A DNA stretch of 64,000 nucleotides, taken from the NCBI GenBank assembly GCA_016187745.1, contig JACPJC010000005.1, forward strand, positions 118,659-182,658, given 5' to 3'. The translations under genes and the position numbers were made by a program. Shown here in pieces: positions 29,106 through 38,428 of this stretch (its first letter is position 1; every line of letters starts with the position of its first letter). The DNA is from Candidatus Iainarchaeum sp. (GTDB lineage Archaea > Iainarchaeota > Iainarchaeia > Iainarchaeales > JAXPJC01). The notes under the pieces were generated by a model, which saw only the letters and a program-made list of their open reading frames with translations, did no database searches and was not told the origin of the DNA.

Positions 29106-31715
29106 TTATGGCAGGAAAATTTCCTTCTTTATTTTTTCCGGGAGGTATTTCTTTGCAACAAAGTCAAGACTCTTGTTCGCAAGCGCCTGCTGCTCTATCC
29201 TGATTTTCTCATCAATCGCCTTTTTTAGTTCCTCTTGCCAGGGCTTGTTCTTGAACCAGTCGTAATTCTGCATCTCCTTTGCGCGCTTCACGTCCCCTTC
29301 CTTCATTTTTTCCGTAACATTCTGCAGCCCGTAATCCTTCACATCCTCAAGCGTCATTCCGACATATTTCGCATCAGGGCACGCAAGGAATTCAGAATGC
29401 GCCGCAAGCGCCATCGAGCCCTGCTTTATTACTGAATAGATATACCATCCGAACGGGTCCCCATCAGTGTTGTGCACGCAGATAAAATTTGAAAAGAACC
29501 TGTGCGTATCAGCCATCTCTATATCATACACATACTGGTCTGTCGGCTCCACGCGCTCTATTTCCTTTATCCTTGCAAGCGTTGTCTTGCTGCTGGCAAA
29601 ATCATTCAGAATTTGCAGGTTGCCATTCAGGTTTCTGCCCTCAAGCAGCGCCCTAAGCTTCTTCTTGGAAATTCTTGGCCACTGGAATGTTGCCGGCGGC
29701 AGCCTCCTTTCGAGCTCGCCCCTGAACTCGTTCCTGAAATCCTCCCTGAACCTCTCAACAAATTCCCTCGGCAGGCTGTCAAATTTAGGCGTTTTGATAT
29801 AATCATTTGCAATATGCTGCAATGCCTGCGGATTAAGCTCTGAAACAACCTCCCCGAGCTTCAGCAAAGCCTCCTTGTTTGCAATGCTCACAAGATAGGG
29901 CTTGTGCTTTGCGGCAACCTTTGCTATCTGCACCCCTGAGGCAGTTGTCATTTCAACCTCGTGCTCATCATAATCTTCCTTTGGATACTGGATTGTTGCA
30001 TTTGCGCCAATCTGCGCAGAAAGCAGAACCAGGTCATAGGCAAGCCCCTTGCTTACTGTTTTTGCCCAGAGCTCTACTGAGGATTTTTCCTTCTTGAAAT
30101 CCACTCTTCCGTCGCCCCTGAAATAGCCCCTGAAAAACTCTTTTTTCGCATCTGCGGGAACGTTAAAAATTACGTATGGCACTCTTTTATTTGCCGCCCC
30201 GCTTGAGGCAAGCCTTTTGAATATTGCAGAAAGAATTGTATTATGCGCAACAACCTGTATTTCTGTGGAATGCGGGGAATGCTCTTTTGCATCATTTCCG
30301 AATATTGCCGCAAGCGCCTGCTTGACATCATTTATGTAATTTTTTTCACTGCTGTTGAAGCTGAAACACACATTGTGCTCATCCAGATGCCCTTCTGCGG
30401 CATAATACCCAAGAAGCCTGCAGAAATCAGGCAGCATATTCCCTTCCACAAATCTTGGCATTGAGCCCTTCCTGTTCCTTTTGTTGATTATTGCAGATTC
30501 TGTTATCTCCGCATTCGGGCAGCCAAGCGCAAATTCCGCAAGGTCAATTCTCCCAAGGCTCTCATTGTTCGGAACATCAAGGCTTACAACCGCAAAATCA
30601 TTTTCCCTGTCAATTTCCAGGGGGGTTTTTTCAGCAAACTCGTGCTTCTTTGAATCATAGACAATAAGGCTGTGTGACCTTGTGGCCTTTACGCTATAGC
30701 CCAGATCTGTTTTAACCTCATAAAGGTCTTCAACTATCGGATGCCTTATGACCTGGTTGATCTTCCCAAAACTTGTTTTCCTGTTGTCAAAGCACATTGA
30801 TTTTGCATCAATATCCGCGCGCTCATTCTCAATAATCCCATTTACCTTCAGCAGTTTCCTGCCATCCATAAGGTCCTTCAGTCTGAAATTCTTGATAAGG
30901 CCGTTTTCCTCTATAACAACAGTTTCATCGCCATCAACGCTGAATACTATTGTAGGCAGCTTCTCCTCAGTATGCAATCTGTGGATCAGGCGCCTAGTTC
31001 CCCGCGCAGCCTGCCCCCCCGTAGAAACAAGAATTGCCTTGTTATCCTGCGCAAAATGCTCCTCAACAAGCCTCTCATACATCGCCTCAGTTTCAATTAC
31101 AAGGACATATTTCGCCTTCACATCAACAATTTCAATTTCCTCGGGCTCAAGCCTTGACATTACGCTCCATCCGCCCCTTCCAAGTTTTGCGCAGTTGAAT
31201 GTGTCATTGTTGTGCATTTTATCGCGCAGCGTAATGTCCCCATAGAGCGTTCCCTTGGGGTTAGCATGCAAATTCAATTTCTCCCTTATTGAGTCAACAG
31301 CATGCTCAATGTCCACAATGCAGCTGTCGCTCTCCCCCTGCTCCTCGAAAGTGTTTTCCTTTGTATTTCCAAGGGTATGCTTCAGTTCGTAATAAATTTC
31401 ACGTATGCTTGCCGTCTTGTTCTCCCTCACATAATCATGGCATTTCCCTGTTACCATCATCGTCTGCATGAATTTTCTCGCATGGCCTATGTTGAGGAAA
31501 TTGCGCGTTGTTTTTTTCTCCCCGAGTATTATTACCCCTTTTTTCTCATCAAAGGCGACATTTCCCCTTCCCCTCTGCATTGTGACAAATTCGGGATCGC
31601 GCCCCTTGTTTATGTCTGTTACAACCCCGCTTGCAATCTCAACAAGCCTCTTTTTTATTGCCTCAGGGCTTTCCTTTTCCTTTGAGCTATGTGCGCCTTT
31701 CCTTTCCTCAGACAT
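29106..31715 (-). CDS. top6A: DNA topoisomerase VI subunit A, interrupted by an intein
   Basis: Extein has SIREIYYELKHTLGN (catalytic Tyr region) and TDGDPFGWYIYSVIKQGS (TOPRIM); start placed at MSEERKG (CAT 31713-31715). Confidence 0.93.
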   Translation of the reverse strand: MSEERKGAHSSKEKESPEAIKKRLVEIASGVVTDINKGRDPEFVTMQRGRGNVAFDEKKGVIILGEKKTTRNFLNIGHARKFMQTMMVTGKCHDYVRENKTASIREIYYELKHTLGNTKENTFEEQGESDSCIVDIEHAVDSIREKLNLHANPKGTLYGDITLRDKMHNNDTFNCAKLGRGGWSVMSRLEPEEIEIVDVKAKYVLVIETEAMYERLVEEHFAQDNKAILVSTGGQAARGTRRLIHRLHTEEKLPTIVFSVDGDETVVIEENGLIKNFRLKDLMDGRKLLKVNGIIENERADIDAKSMCFDNRKTSFGKINQVIRHPIVEDLYEVKTDLGYSVKATRSHSLIVYDSKKHEFAEKTPLEIDRENDFAVVSLDVPNNESLGRIDLAEFALGCPNAEITESAIINKRNRKGSMPRFVEGNMLPDFCRLLGYYAAEGHLDEHNVCFSFNSSEKNYINDVKQALAAIFGNDAKEHSPHSTEIQVVAHNTILSAIFKRLASSGAANKRVPYVIFNVPADAKKEFFRGYFRGDGRVDFKKEKSSVELWAKTVSKGLAYDLVLLSAQIGANATIQYPKEDYDEHEVEMTTASGVQIAKVAAKHKPYLVSIANKEALLKLGEVVSELNPQALQHIANDYIKTPKFDSLPREFVERFREDFRNEFRGELERRLPPATFQWPRISKKKLRALLEGRNLNGNLQILNDFASSKTTLARIKEIERVEPTDQYVYDIEMADTHRFFSNFICVHNTDGDPFGWYIYSVIKQGSMALAAHSEFLACPDAKYVGMTLEDVKDYGLQNVTEKMKEGDVKRAKEMQNYDWFKNKPWQEELKKAIDEKIRIEQQALANKSLDFVAKKYLPEKIKKEIFLP
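29469..30941 (-). mobile_element. LAGLIDADG homing-endonuclease-containing intein (491 aa) in Top6A
   Basis: Ser1 start SVDGDETVVIEENG; block B KATRSHSLIVYD; LLGYYAAEGHL and FFRGYFRGDGRVDF; C-terminal YDIEMADTHRFFSNFICVHN followed by Thr+1. Confidence 0.93.
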
Positions 31716-31716
31716 T

Positions 31717-33507
31717 TTATTCACCTTCGACCTCGCTTTCATTCTCAACTTCCTCAATCTGCAGGGCCTCAGTATCTTCCTTCGCCTCTTCGGCCTCCTG
31801 CTTCTCAATTATCTTAAGCTTCTCGGTAACCAGCTTCTCAAGCTTTTCCCTCAGTTTCTTCTCATCCTCTTTTGTGATGTTGTGGAGCGCAGCAGCAATT
31901 TCAGGGATGTACTTGTAGAAGGTTTCCCTCCTCATTTTTTTCTCATAATCCCTCTGCTTGTTGGTTATGTAGCGCGCGGTTTTCCTTCCAGTATCCATCA
32001 GCGCAAGCCTTATTTCCTCAATTATTTCCTCTTCCTCCGCAATCGCCTGCTTTCCCGCGGAAGTGTAGGGCACATGCACGGAAATCAAATTCACAAACAC
32101 AGTAAGCGGAACATTCTCAAGGTCCTTAACTCCATATCTCTTCCATTCAATTGTCTGGACTGCCTTCGTTATTGCGCATCCTCCGGAATCAAACAGCAGC
32201 GGCGCGCGGTTCGCAAAGCGCATTATTTCAACGCTTCTTGTCTGCTGCCCCTCGCCTGTTCCATTCTGGTTTGCCCTCCCCGCCTCCCCCCCGTATGCGA
32301 TTCCGACTTCCACCTGGAAGGGAAATCCCTCGGCATAAACCTGCGGCCTGCGCGTTATAACGCTCAAAAATTCCGGCTTAACAATGCTCAGCAGGCTCTT
32401 CCTTATCCTGTCCTCCCCAATGGGGCGCAAGCCCTCGGTGCTCGGCGCAAGGAATGTTATCGCCTTTATCGCATTTATTATTTCCTCCGCTTCCCCCCAC
32501 ACAAGCTTTTTCGGGTCCTTGTTGAGGTCAAAATGTATCTTGTTTGCAACTTCCTCAAGCGCCTTGTCCCCGAACCTCTCAAACTCGCTTTTCAGGAAGC
32601 TTGAGATTTTCCTCGCTTCTGTGTATTTTGAAAGGCTCAGCAGCTCATCAACAGTTGCCCCCTTCGGATGCGGCTTTATTTCCTTCGGCCTTTCCGGAAG
32701 CTCTGAAACAGTGCGCTTGAATATTATTTTTTTGCCCGTGGGGTCCTTGAAGGAGATTTTCGCGTGGGGGTTTGCGACCGCAGTCCTGCGCAGATACTCA
32801 TAGGCGTTCTGCTCCGCCTGCCTGTAAAGCACTCCCTTGAATTCAGCCCTTACCGCAGTTCCCTTGAAATCCTTCTGCAGCATTTCAATATTGCTCAATT
32901 TCGGCTGGTTTGTTTTTGTGTCAATTGCAACATCAACAGCAAAGGGCTTTCCTTTCCCAGAGCCTGTAATTACCTTCACGGGCTTCCCGGTTGTCATCTG
33001 CGAAAATACCGTGCAGCCTGCCGCCCCAATGCCCTGCTGCCCGCGCATCTGCATGAGCCTGTGGAATTTGGTTCCCGCAAGCAGCTGCCCGAATGCCTTT
33101 CCAACGCTTTCCTGCGTGAGCCCCGGGCCATTGTCAACAACAGTAACTTCGTAATGCTCCGGCCCAAGCTCCGTAAGCGTCATATCAATATCCGGGAGAA
33201 TTCCTGACTCCTCGCACGCATCCAATGAATTTGTTACGTACTCGTGGATGATTGTAGTTAAGCACCTGATTTTTCCCACAAGGCCGAGCATCTGCCTGTT
33301 TTTCTTGAAAAATTCCGCAACGCTGTGCTCCTTGAATTCCTTTTCCAGCTCTTCAGCGGTAAGCGGCTTTATGGGCTTTGAAGTTTCCTCTTCCTCCTCT
33401 TCGGAAGCCAGGGGCGCCTTTGCGGATTTCTTCGCGGGCTGCGCCTTCGGAATTTCCTCCGCGGCAACCGCCTTCTTCCCCTCCTTTTTCTCCGCCATTA
33501 AATTCAC
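31717..33507 (-). CDS. top6B: DNA topoisomerase VI subunit B
   Basis: GHKL motifs: HEYVTNSLDACEE, VVDNGPGL and GQQGIGAAG; 596 aa. Confidence 0.94.
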   Translation of the reverse strand: MNLMAEKKEGKKAVAAEEIPKAQPAKKSAKAPLASEEEEEETSKPIKPLTAEELEKEFKEHSVAEFFKKNRQMLGLVGKIRCLTTIIHEYVTNSLDACEESGILPDIDMTLTELGPEHYEVTVVDNGPGLTQESVGKAFGQLLAGTKFHRLMQMRGQQGIGAAGCTVFSQMTTGKPVKVITGSGKGKPFAVDVAIDTKTNQPKLSNIEMLQKDFKGTAVRAEFKGVLYRQAEQNAYEYLRRTAVANPHAKISFKDPTGKKIIFKRTVSELPERPKEIKPHPKGATVDELLSLSKYTEARKISSFLKSEFERFGDKALEEVANKIHFDLNKDPKKLVWGEAEEIINAIKAITFLAPSTEGLRPIGEDRIRKSLLSIVKPEFLSVITRRPQVYAEGFPFQVEVGIAYGGEAGRANQNGTGEGQQTRSVEIMRFANRAPLLFDSGGCAITKAVQTIEWKRYGVKDLENVPLTVFVNLISVHVPYTSAGKQAIAEEEEIIEEIRLALMDTGRKTARYITNKQRDYEKKMRRETFYKYIPEIAAALHNITKEDEKKLREKLEKLVTEKLKIIEKQEAEEAKEDTEALQIEEVENESEVEGE

Positions 33508-33513
33508 ACCATC

Positions 33514-34050
33514 TTAAAGCTCAAATTTCCTGTTTCCCTCAAATCTCGTGCGCCTCTCCAGAAAATCATAAACCGTCTTGTGCTCCGCGCCCTTTATCAG
33601 CATTTCAATTGCCTCATGCGCAATTTCCGCATCCTCCGCGCCCCCTATTATTGAAACTGTCTTTCCATATGCCGAAATTTCAGTTCCCGTAAGCTCCTCA
33701 ATCGCCTCCCTTGCCTTTCCCTGGGAGCCGATAATCCTTGATTTTCTCTGCGAGATAGCCTTTTCGGATTTTCCCACAAACTCGCTTATGTCAATCACAT
33801 CCAGGATATAATCATCGTGCATCAGCTGCATCGCCCTTTCCGGCGAAAAGCCCCTTGCAACAGCCTTTATTATTGAAGCTGCCTTCAACCCAAGCAATGC
33901 CTCCTTTGAGGAAATTTCCACTTCCCCGCTTGAGCTTTCAATGCTTATCCTGCTTTTTGTCTTCTGCTGAATTTTTCTTTTCGCGCTTCCGTTTTTTCCA
34001 ATAAGCACTGCAATCCTGTCCTTTGGAACCCTGACGAACTCGCTGTACAT
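33514..34050 (-). CDS. KH-domain RNA-binding protein (Dim2/Pno1-like)
   Basis: RIAVLIGKNGSAKRKIQ and RKSRIIGSQGKAREAIEELTG. Confidence 0.85.
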   Translation of the reverse strand: MYSEFVRVPKDRIAVLIGKNGSAKRKIQQKTKSRISIESSSGEVEISSKEALLGLKAASIIKAVARGFSPERAMQLMHDDYILDVIDISEFVGKSEKAISQRKSRIIGSQGKAREAIEELTGTEISAYGKTVSIIGGAEDAEIAHEAIEMLIKGAEHKTVYDFLERRTRFEGNRKFEL

Positions 34051-34123
34051 GCTCTTAGTTCTCTCTAGAATCCAGGCTTTTCTATTATGGTTAATATAAT
34101 AATATTATAGTATATAAAGGTTT

Positions 34124-34957
34124 TTATTTGCTTCCCTGCAATTTCTGCTTCCATGCCCTTACATCATCAATCAATTCATCCGCGCTTTTTTTAACCCCGA
34201 CCCTTGTGAAGTAATTCGCAATATTGCGCATGTCGCGCATGAAGAATTCCTCAGCCTTAGGATGGCTTGTAAGGACCGCCTGCCCGATATCTATGAGCAC
34301 AATCTCAGGGGCATTTTCCTTTTCCGCATTAACGAGAATATTGTATTCCGAAAGGTCGGCAAAGACCAGCTCCGCCTTATAGAGCAGTTTTGCGATATTT
34401 TCCGCAAGCGCCTCATATGCCCATGAATAATCGCCCATTTTTGTCTCGCGCAGGGTGCTTGAAGCATCCCCGTTTTTCCCTATGAATTCCATTGCAAGCA
34501 CATTCTCATAATATCCATAGGGCATTGGAACTCTAGCTCCTACAGAATTTGCAAGCCTCAGGTTCGCGAACTCCTTTTTTGTCCATGCATGCACAATATT
34601 GCGCTTTTCGTTCTTCACATTCTTGAAGCGCGGGTCCCCCTTCAGATAGTCCATCATGTGCCGAAATCCGCTTGTTTCTATTTTGTAAATCTTGACTGCC
34701 TTGTAGTTCCCGGAAGCATCAACCGCGCGGAAAACAACGGCTTCCTTCCCCGAGCTTATGGGGAATTCCAGCACACTGAAAATGCCCTTTTTCGCAAGCG
34801 CATGCACAGCGAGGATTGTGCTTTCATCAAACACCTTCCCGAAAACCTTGCGCAGCTTCTCGTCCCTTATGTAATTCTTCAGCGTTTCTTCAGCCTGCCC
34901 GTGCATGTTTAGAATTAGCATCAATTGTAAGATAAATGTTTTGGGGATGGATGGCAC
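34124..34957 (-). CDS. rio1: RIO1-type serine protein kinase
   Basis: ISSGKEAVVFRAVD, AVKIYKIETSGFRHM, VFADLSEYNILVN and VLIDIGQAV motifs. Confidence 0.92.
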   Translation of the reverse strand: MPSIPKTFILQLMLILNMHGQAEETLKNYIRDEKLRKVFGKVFDESTILAVHALAKKGIFSVLEFPISSGKEAVVFRAVDASGNYKAVKIYKIETSGFRHMMDYLKGDPRFKNVKNEKRNIVHAWTKKEFANLRLANSVGARVPMPYGYYENVLAMEFIGKNGDASSTLRETKMGDYSWAYEALAENIAKLLYKAELVFADLSEYNILVNAEKENAPEIVLIDIGQAVLTSHPKAEEFFMRDMRNIANYFTRVGVKKSADELIDDVRAWKQKLQGSK

Positions 34958-35003
34958 AATGTTTTAAAAGAAGTTGTATATACAATTGATGTATATGAAT
35001 GCA

Positions 35004-35261
35004 ATGGTCAATATCCGCATAGGGCAGAAGCTTCTCAGGGAGATAGATTCCGCTGTGAGGAATTCCACTTACGAGAGCAGGACCGAATTCATAAGGGAAG
35101 CTTTGCGCAAAATGCTTGATGAGCATAAGAAAAAAAGGATGATAAAAAGTTTGCGCAGCAGGCTTGGCGAAGGCAAGCGCCTTGGCATAAAAGAGCCAAC
35201 CCCTGAAGAATTTGAAAGGATCAGGGAAGAAGTTTGGGAAGAGCTCCATGGAAAGCATTAG
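35004..35261 (+). CDS. Ribbon-helix-helix DNA-binding protein (VapB/CopG-like)
   Basis: MVNIRIGQKLLREIDSAVRNSTYESRTEFIREALRKMLDEH; start chosen downstream of the promoter palindrome. Confidence 0.8.
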   Translation: MVNIRIGQKLLREIDSAVRNSTYESRTEFIREALRKMLDEHKKKRMIKSLRSRLGEGKRLGIKEPTPEEFERIREEVWEELHGKH

Positions 35262-35262
35262 C

Positions 35263-35682
35263 TCATAACTCTTCTGGCTTGCGTACTTCAGCAATATCCC
35301 CTATTGCATAATAGTGATTGTCCCTGGAAATAAGCAAGGCCTTATTATCCCTTGCCAGAACCGCAAACAGCGCATCGTTTCTTGGAATATTCCGTTCCCC
35401 TGATAATTTCTCAGCCTCAATGGCCTGATTTTCTGATGCTTTAATGAATTGAATTTTTTTAGTTGCAATAAGTTCTTTGAATATTATTTCATTCAATTCA
35501 TTTTCTTTTTTATTCAGGATTCTTTTCAGTTCGGTTATTACATCGTCTGATGTAAGAATGTAAAATTCGCAGCTGATGCTTCTTTTAATCAATTGAAATG
35601 CAAATTCTCCCAACGGCACCACATGATTGCTTCTGTCCAGATAGTAGTCTGCAAATATATTTGTATCAACAAATAGTTTCAT
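35263..35682 (-). CDS. PIN-domain (VapC-like) ribonuclease
   Basis: MKLFVDTNIFADYYLDRSN...RNDALFAVLARDNKALLISRDNHY; start placed at MKLFVDTN (CAT 35680-35682). Confidence 0.85.
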   Translation of the reverse strand: MKLFVDTNIFADYYLDRSNHVVPLGEFAFQLIKRSISCEFYILTSDDVITELKRILNKKENELNEIIFKELIATKKIQFIKASENQAIEAEKLSGERNIPRNDALFAVLARDNKALLISRDNHYYAIGDIAEVRKPEEL

Positions 35683-35802
35683 AATAAAGTTCTGTTCAGG
35701 GCATTTATAGCGGTTTCGGGACCATTTCGCCGCTGAACGCGCAGCGGAGCAATGAAAAACAAAAAATTGCGCTCTCACAATTGCTATTGTGTTATGTAGC
35801 AG

Positions 35803-36501
35803 TTATATGAGCTTTGAGAGATTTTTCACTGCCTCATCAATAAGCATTTTTCCCTTTCTGCGCGATGCCTTTGTAGAATCGCCAAAAACCCCCGAAGGAT
35901 TTGCCTTCCTGAATTCAAGCGCGCTCCCCTTTTTTGGGTAATTAGGAAATGACCTGACAAGCCTGTTTTTCCTTACGCTTGCAGGAGCGAGCTCCATCAT
36001 CTCGGAAGTTTCGCACTCGCCAGCGTGCGAATCCCCGGGCGTTTCAATGACCCTTTCTCTCGCATTTTTTTCAAGCGCACTTGCTCCTATATAGCTCGCA
36101 TTAATTCCCCTTTTCCTGAGTTTTTTTACTGCCTGCTCCGCCGCCTTGCTGTGCTTTCTCCCATCATGCCCGCTGAAAACAAACATTTTCCTGAAGCCTG
36201 TGAAGTGCAGCGATTCGCACATTTCAACAATCACGCGCTTAAGCGTTTCTGCAGAAACAGAAACCGTTCCAGGATAGGCGTAAGTTTTCCTTCCCATTCC
36301 AATTATAATCGGCGGCAATAAAAAGAAGCTTTTCTTTACTCTTTTTGCAATCTCATATGCGCGCAGGTAATCAACAGAAACCGGCAAGTGATGGCCATGC
36401 TCCTCAAGCAAACTCAATGGAATTACAACTGTCCTTGTTCTCTTCTGTGCGGATTCAATTTCCTTCCAGCTCATCTGCTCGAACAAAAACGGCCCTGCCA
36501 T
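35803..36501 (-). CDS. Creatininase-family amidohydrolase
   Basis: VIPLSLLEEHGHHLPVSVDYLRAYEIA, VFSGHDGRKHSKA and GDSHAGECETSEMMEL. Confidence 0.87.
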   Translation of the reverse strand: MAGPFLFEQMSWKEIESAQKRTRTVVIPLSLLEEHGHHLPVSVDYLRAYEIAKRVKKSFFLLPPIIIGMGRKTYAYPGTVSVSAETLKRVIVEMCESLHFTGFRKMFVFSGHDGRKHSKAAEQAVKKLRKRGINASYIGASALEKNARERVIETPGDSHAGECETSEMMELAPASVRKNRLVRSFPNYPKKGSALEFRKANPSGVFGDSTKASRRKGKMLIDEAVKNLSKLI

Positions 36502-36505
36502 AATC

Positions 36506-36844
36506 TCACAGCGGCAGACTGTTCAGCAGTCCCCTCTTCTTTAAGTGCTCAACCTGCACTCCCACATAGCGCCATATTATGTCGCACTTAATTGGCTGGA
36601 AATCCCACAATTTAACAAGAACCAAATCCCCCTCTCTCATCCATACGCGTTTTCTCATTCTTCCCGGAATCCTTGCAAGCCTTTCCTTCCCGTCCTCGCA
36701 TGCAACTCTGATTTTGTCAACCCCAAGCAGCTGCATGACAACAGCAAACTGCTCCAGCTCATTCTTCCTTGGGAACCTTATCCTTCCGATAAGCTCCTCA
36801 GGGCTCTGCTCCACATATTTTTTTCTGTCAGGTATGTTTTTCAC
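36506..36844 (-). CDS. eif1A: Translation initiation factor aIF-1A
   Basis: OB-fold RIPGRMRKRVWMREGDLVLVKLWDFQPIKCDIIWRY. Confidence 0.92.
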   Translation of the reverse strand: MKNIPDRKKYVEQSPEELIGRIRFPRKNELEQFAVVMQLLGVDKIRVACEDGKERLARIPGRMRKRVWMREGDLVLVKLWDFQPIKCDIIWRYVGVQVEHLKKRGLLNSLPL

Positions 36845-36870
36845 CAGGCATTAAATTTTTTCAAACAAAA

Positions 36871-37224
36871 TCATATCTTAATTATCTGCACATGCGGGAT
36901 TCCGCATATTTTTATTATGTCATTTCCGCTTATAATACCTTCCCTAAGAGCAACGCCCACGGCCTTCTTTCCCACAAGGTTTATGTTTGCATTTTCCTTC
37001 AGCGCTTTTGCAAGTTCCTTCCCGTCAGTTTTCCTGTTGCCATAAAATTCCTCATCAACCCTGAATGCAATTTCCCCCTGCTTCAGCATTTTTCCCGCGA
37101 GCTCCCTGTCGCAGCAGGCAAACACAGAATCCTTCCCGATAATGTGCAGTTTTGAATAAATGCTTCCACCTTGCAATCCGGTTAAAGCCTCTTCACAGGG
37201 CTTGATGCGCCGCACGCCTCGCAT
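36871..37224 (-). CDS. DUF424 family protein
   Basis: ACCDRELAGKMLKQGEIAFRVDEEFYGN...AVGVALREGIISGNDIIKICGIPHVQII; between aIF1A and aIF2-beta genes. Confidence 0.8.
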   Translation of the reverse strand: MRGVRRIKPCEEALTGLQGGSIYSKLHIIGKDSVFACCDRELAGKMLKQGEIAFRVDEEFYGNRKTDGKELAKALKENANINLVGKKAVGVALREGIISGNDIIKICGIPHVQIIKI

Positions 37225-37607
37225 TTCAGCAGCTTAACGCCGTGCTCATCCGCAATTTTTGTATCGGGGCGCGAGCACTCATGGCACAGAACATACATCC
37301 TGATGTAATTCGTGAAAATGTCATTTACCTGCTTGCTTGTGAATTTTCCGTTCAGCACAAGCCTGTCCTCCTGCGTTGTTGCTTGGGTGCCTATCTCCTT
37401 TGTGATGTATTTCAGCATGTGCTCGGGCTCCCTCCTTATTGTTTTGAGTATGCTCCCGAAATTCTTCACGTTTGTTTTCTGCCCCTGTATGAAAGAATCA
37501 GCAACAGGCATCTCAAACCTCTCCTTTGTCAGCGCCTCCTTCGGAAGCGCGCTGTAGGCTCGCTCCAGCAGTTTTTCGTATTCGCCCTGTTCCATAATAA
37601 TCAGCAT
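37182..37607 (-). CDS. eif2b: Translation initiation factor aIF-2 beta
   Basis: LKYITKEIGTQATTQEDRLVLNGKFTSKQVNDI and CHECSRPDT...CEACGASSPV zinc ribbon. Confidence 0.92.
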   Translation of the reverse strand: MLIIMEQGEYEKLLERAYSALPKEALTKERFEMPVADSFIQGQKTNVKNFGSILKTIRREPEHMLKYITKEIGTQATTQEDRLVLNGKFTSKQVNDIFTNYIRMYVLCHECSRPDTKIADEHGVKLLKCEACGASSPVKRL

Positions 37608-37690
37608 AATAATTCACTACAGAAATGTATATAAACCTGCCAAACAGGCTTCTAACAATATTCGGCAATAATCGTAAAAATAGAAATGTT

Positions 37691-37717
37691 TAAATACTGC
37701 TTGCATACAAGTATTTA
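37691..37717 (+). promoter_or_regulatory. Imperfect palindrome overlapping the promoter of the second acylphosphatase-fusion gene
   Basis: TAAATACtgCTTGCATACAAGTATTTA; adjacent BRE/TATA-like AGAAATGTTTAAATAC. Confidence 0.5.
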
Positions 37718-37726
37718 TGTGAGAAA

Positions 37727-38428
37727 TTGGAAACAGTAAGAATCCTTGTTTTTGGAAATGTGCAGGGTGTTGGCTTCCGCGCCTATGTAAAGCAAATAGC
37801 CAGAAATATGCAAATAATTGGCTTTGCGCGCAATTTGGATGACGGTTCTGTGGAAATTTATGCGCAGGCTGCAAAGCCAATAATTTCCACTTTTATAAAA
37901 AGAATAACAATCCGTGGCAATTCTTCAGACCCATTATCACTACATGTTGCAAAAACAGCAACTGCCTTTGAGCACAGCAAGGATTTCAAAAAACCCTGCA
38001 GAAAATTAAAAGCATTTGAAATAGACTATGGAAAGAAGCTCAAGGCAGAAGCCAAAGAGACTATAGAAAAGGCAGAGATTGCAACATTGATGATGCATTC
38101 ACTGAAATCAGAAAACAACAAAAATTTCAAAAAACTTGGCTCAAAAATCAATAAAAATTTCAAAACACTCGGAGGCAAAACAGACTCTCTCAGAAAAGAA
38201 ACCTCACAGAATTTCAAAAACCTTAGCTCAAAAACAGACAATCTGACAAAGGTTGCAGCAGAAAGTTTTGATAAATTAGACAATAAATATGGTTCTGTTT
38301 CTTCAACTTTAAATAGCATAGACAATAAGCTTGGCAGCATAAATGGCTGCATAAAAAGCATGAGTGGCGGGATAAAGCAAAACAACAAGCTGCTCTCAAA
38401 GATTGCAAACCGCTTTACTGTTGTTTAG
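37727..38428 (+). CDS. Acylphosphatase-domain protein with C-terminal coiled coil (paralogue of 26201..26971; TTG start)
   Basis: FGNVQGVGFRAYVKQIARNMQIIGFARNLDDGSVEIY; shared FEIDYG linker; NFKxLxSKT-type helical repeats. Confidence 0.85.
   Translation: METVRILVFGNVQGVGFRAYVKQIARNMQIIGFARNLDDGSVEIYAQAAKPIISTFIKRITIRGNSSDPLSLHVAKTATAFEHSKDFKKPCRKLKAFEIDYGKKLKAEAKETIEKAEIATLMMHSLKSENNKNFKKLGSKINKNFKTLGGKTDSLRKETSQNFKNLSSKTDNLTKVAAESFDKLDNKYGSVSSTLNSIDNKLGSINGCIKSMSGGIKQNNKLLSKIANRFTVV

Noticed and set aside
31468-32604. 378-aa plus-strand ORF
   Set aside because: Antisense to top6A/top6B, no recognisable domain; conserved Topo VI-B motifs are on the other strand
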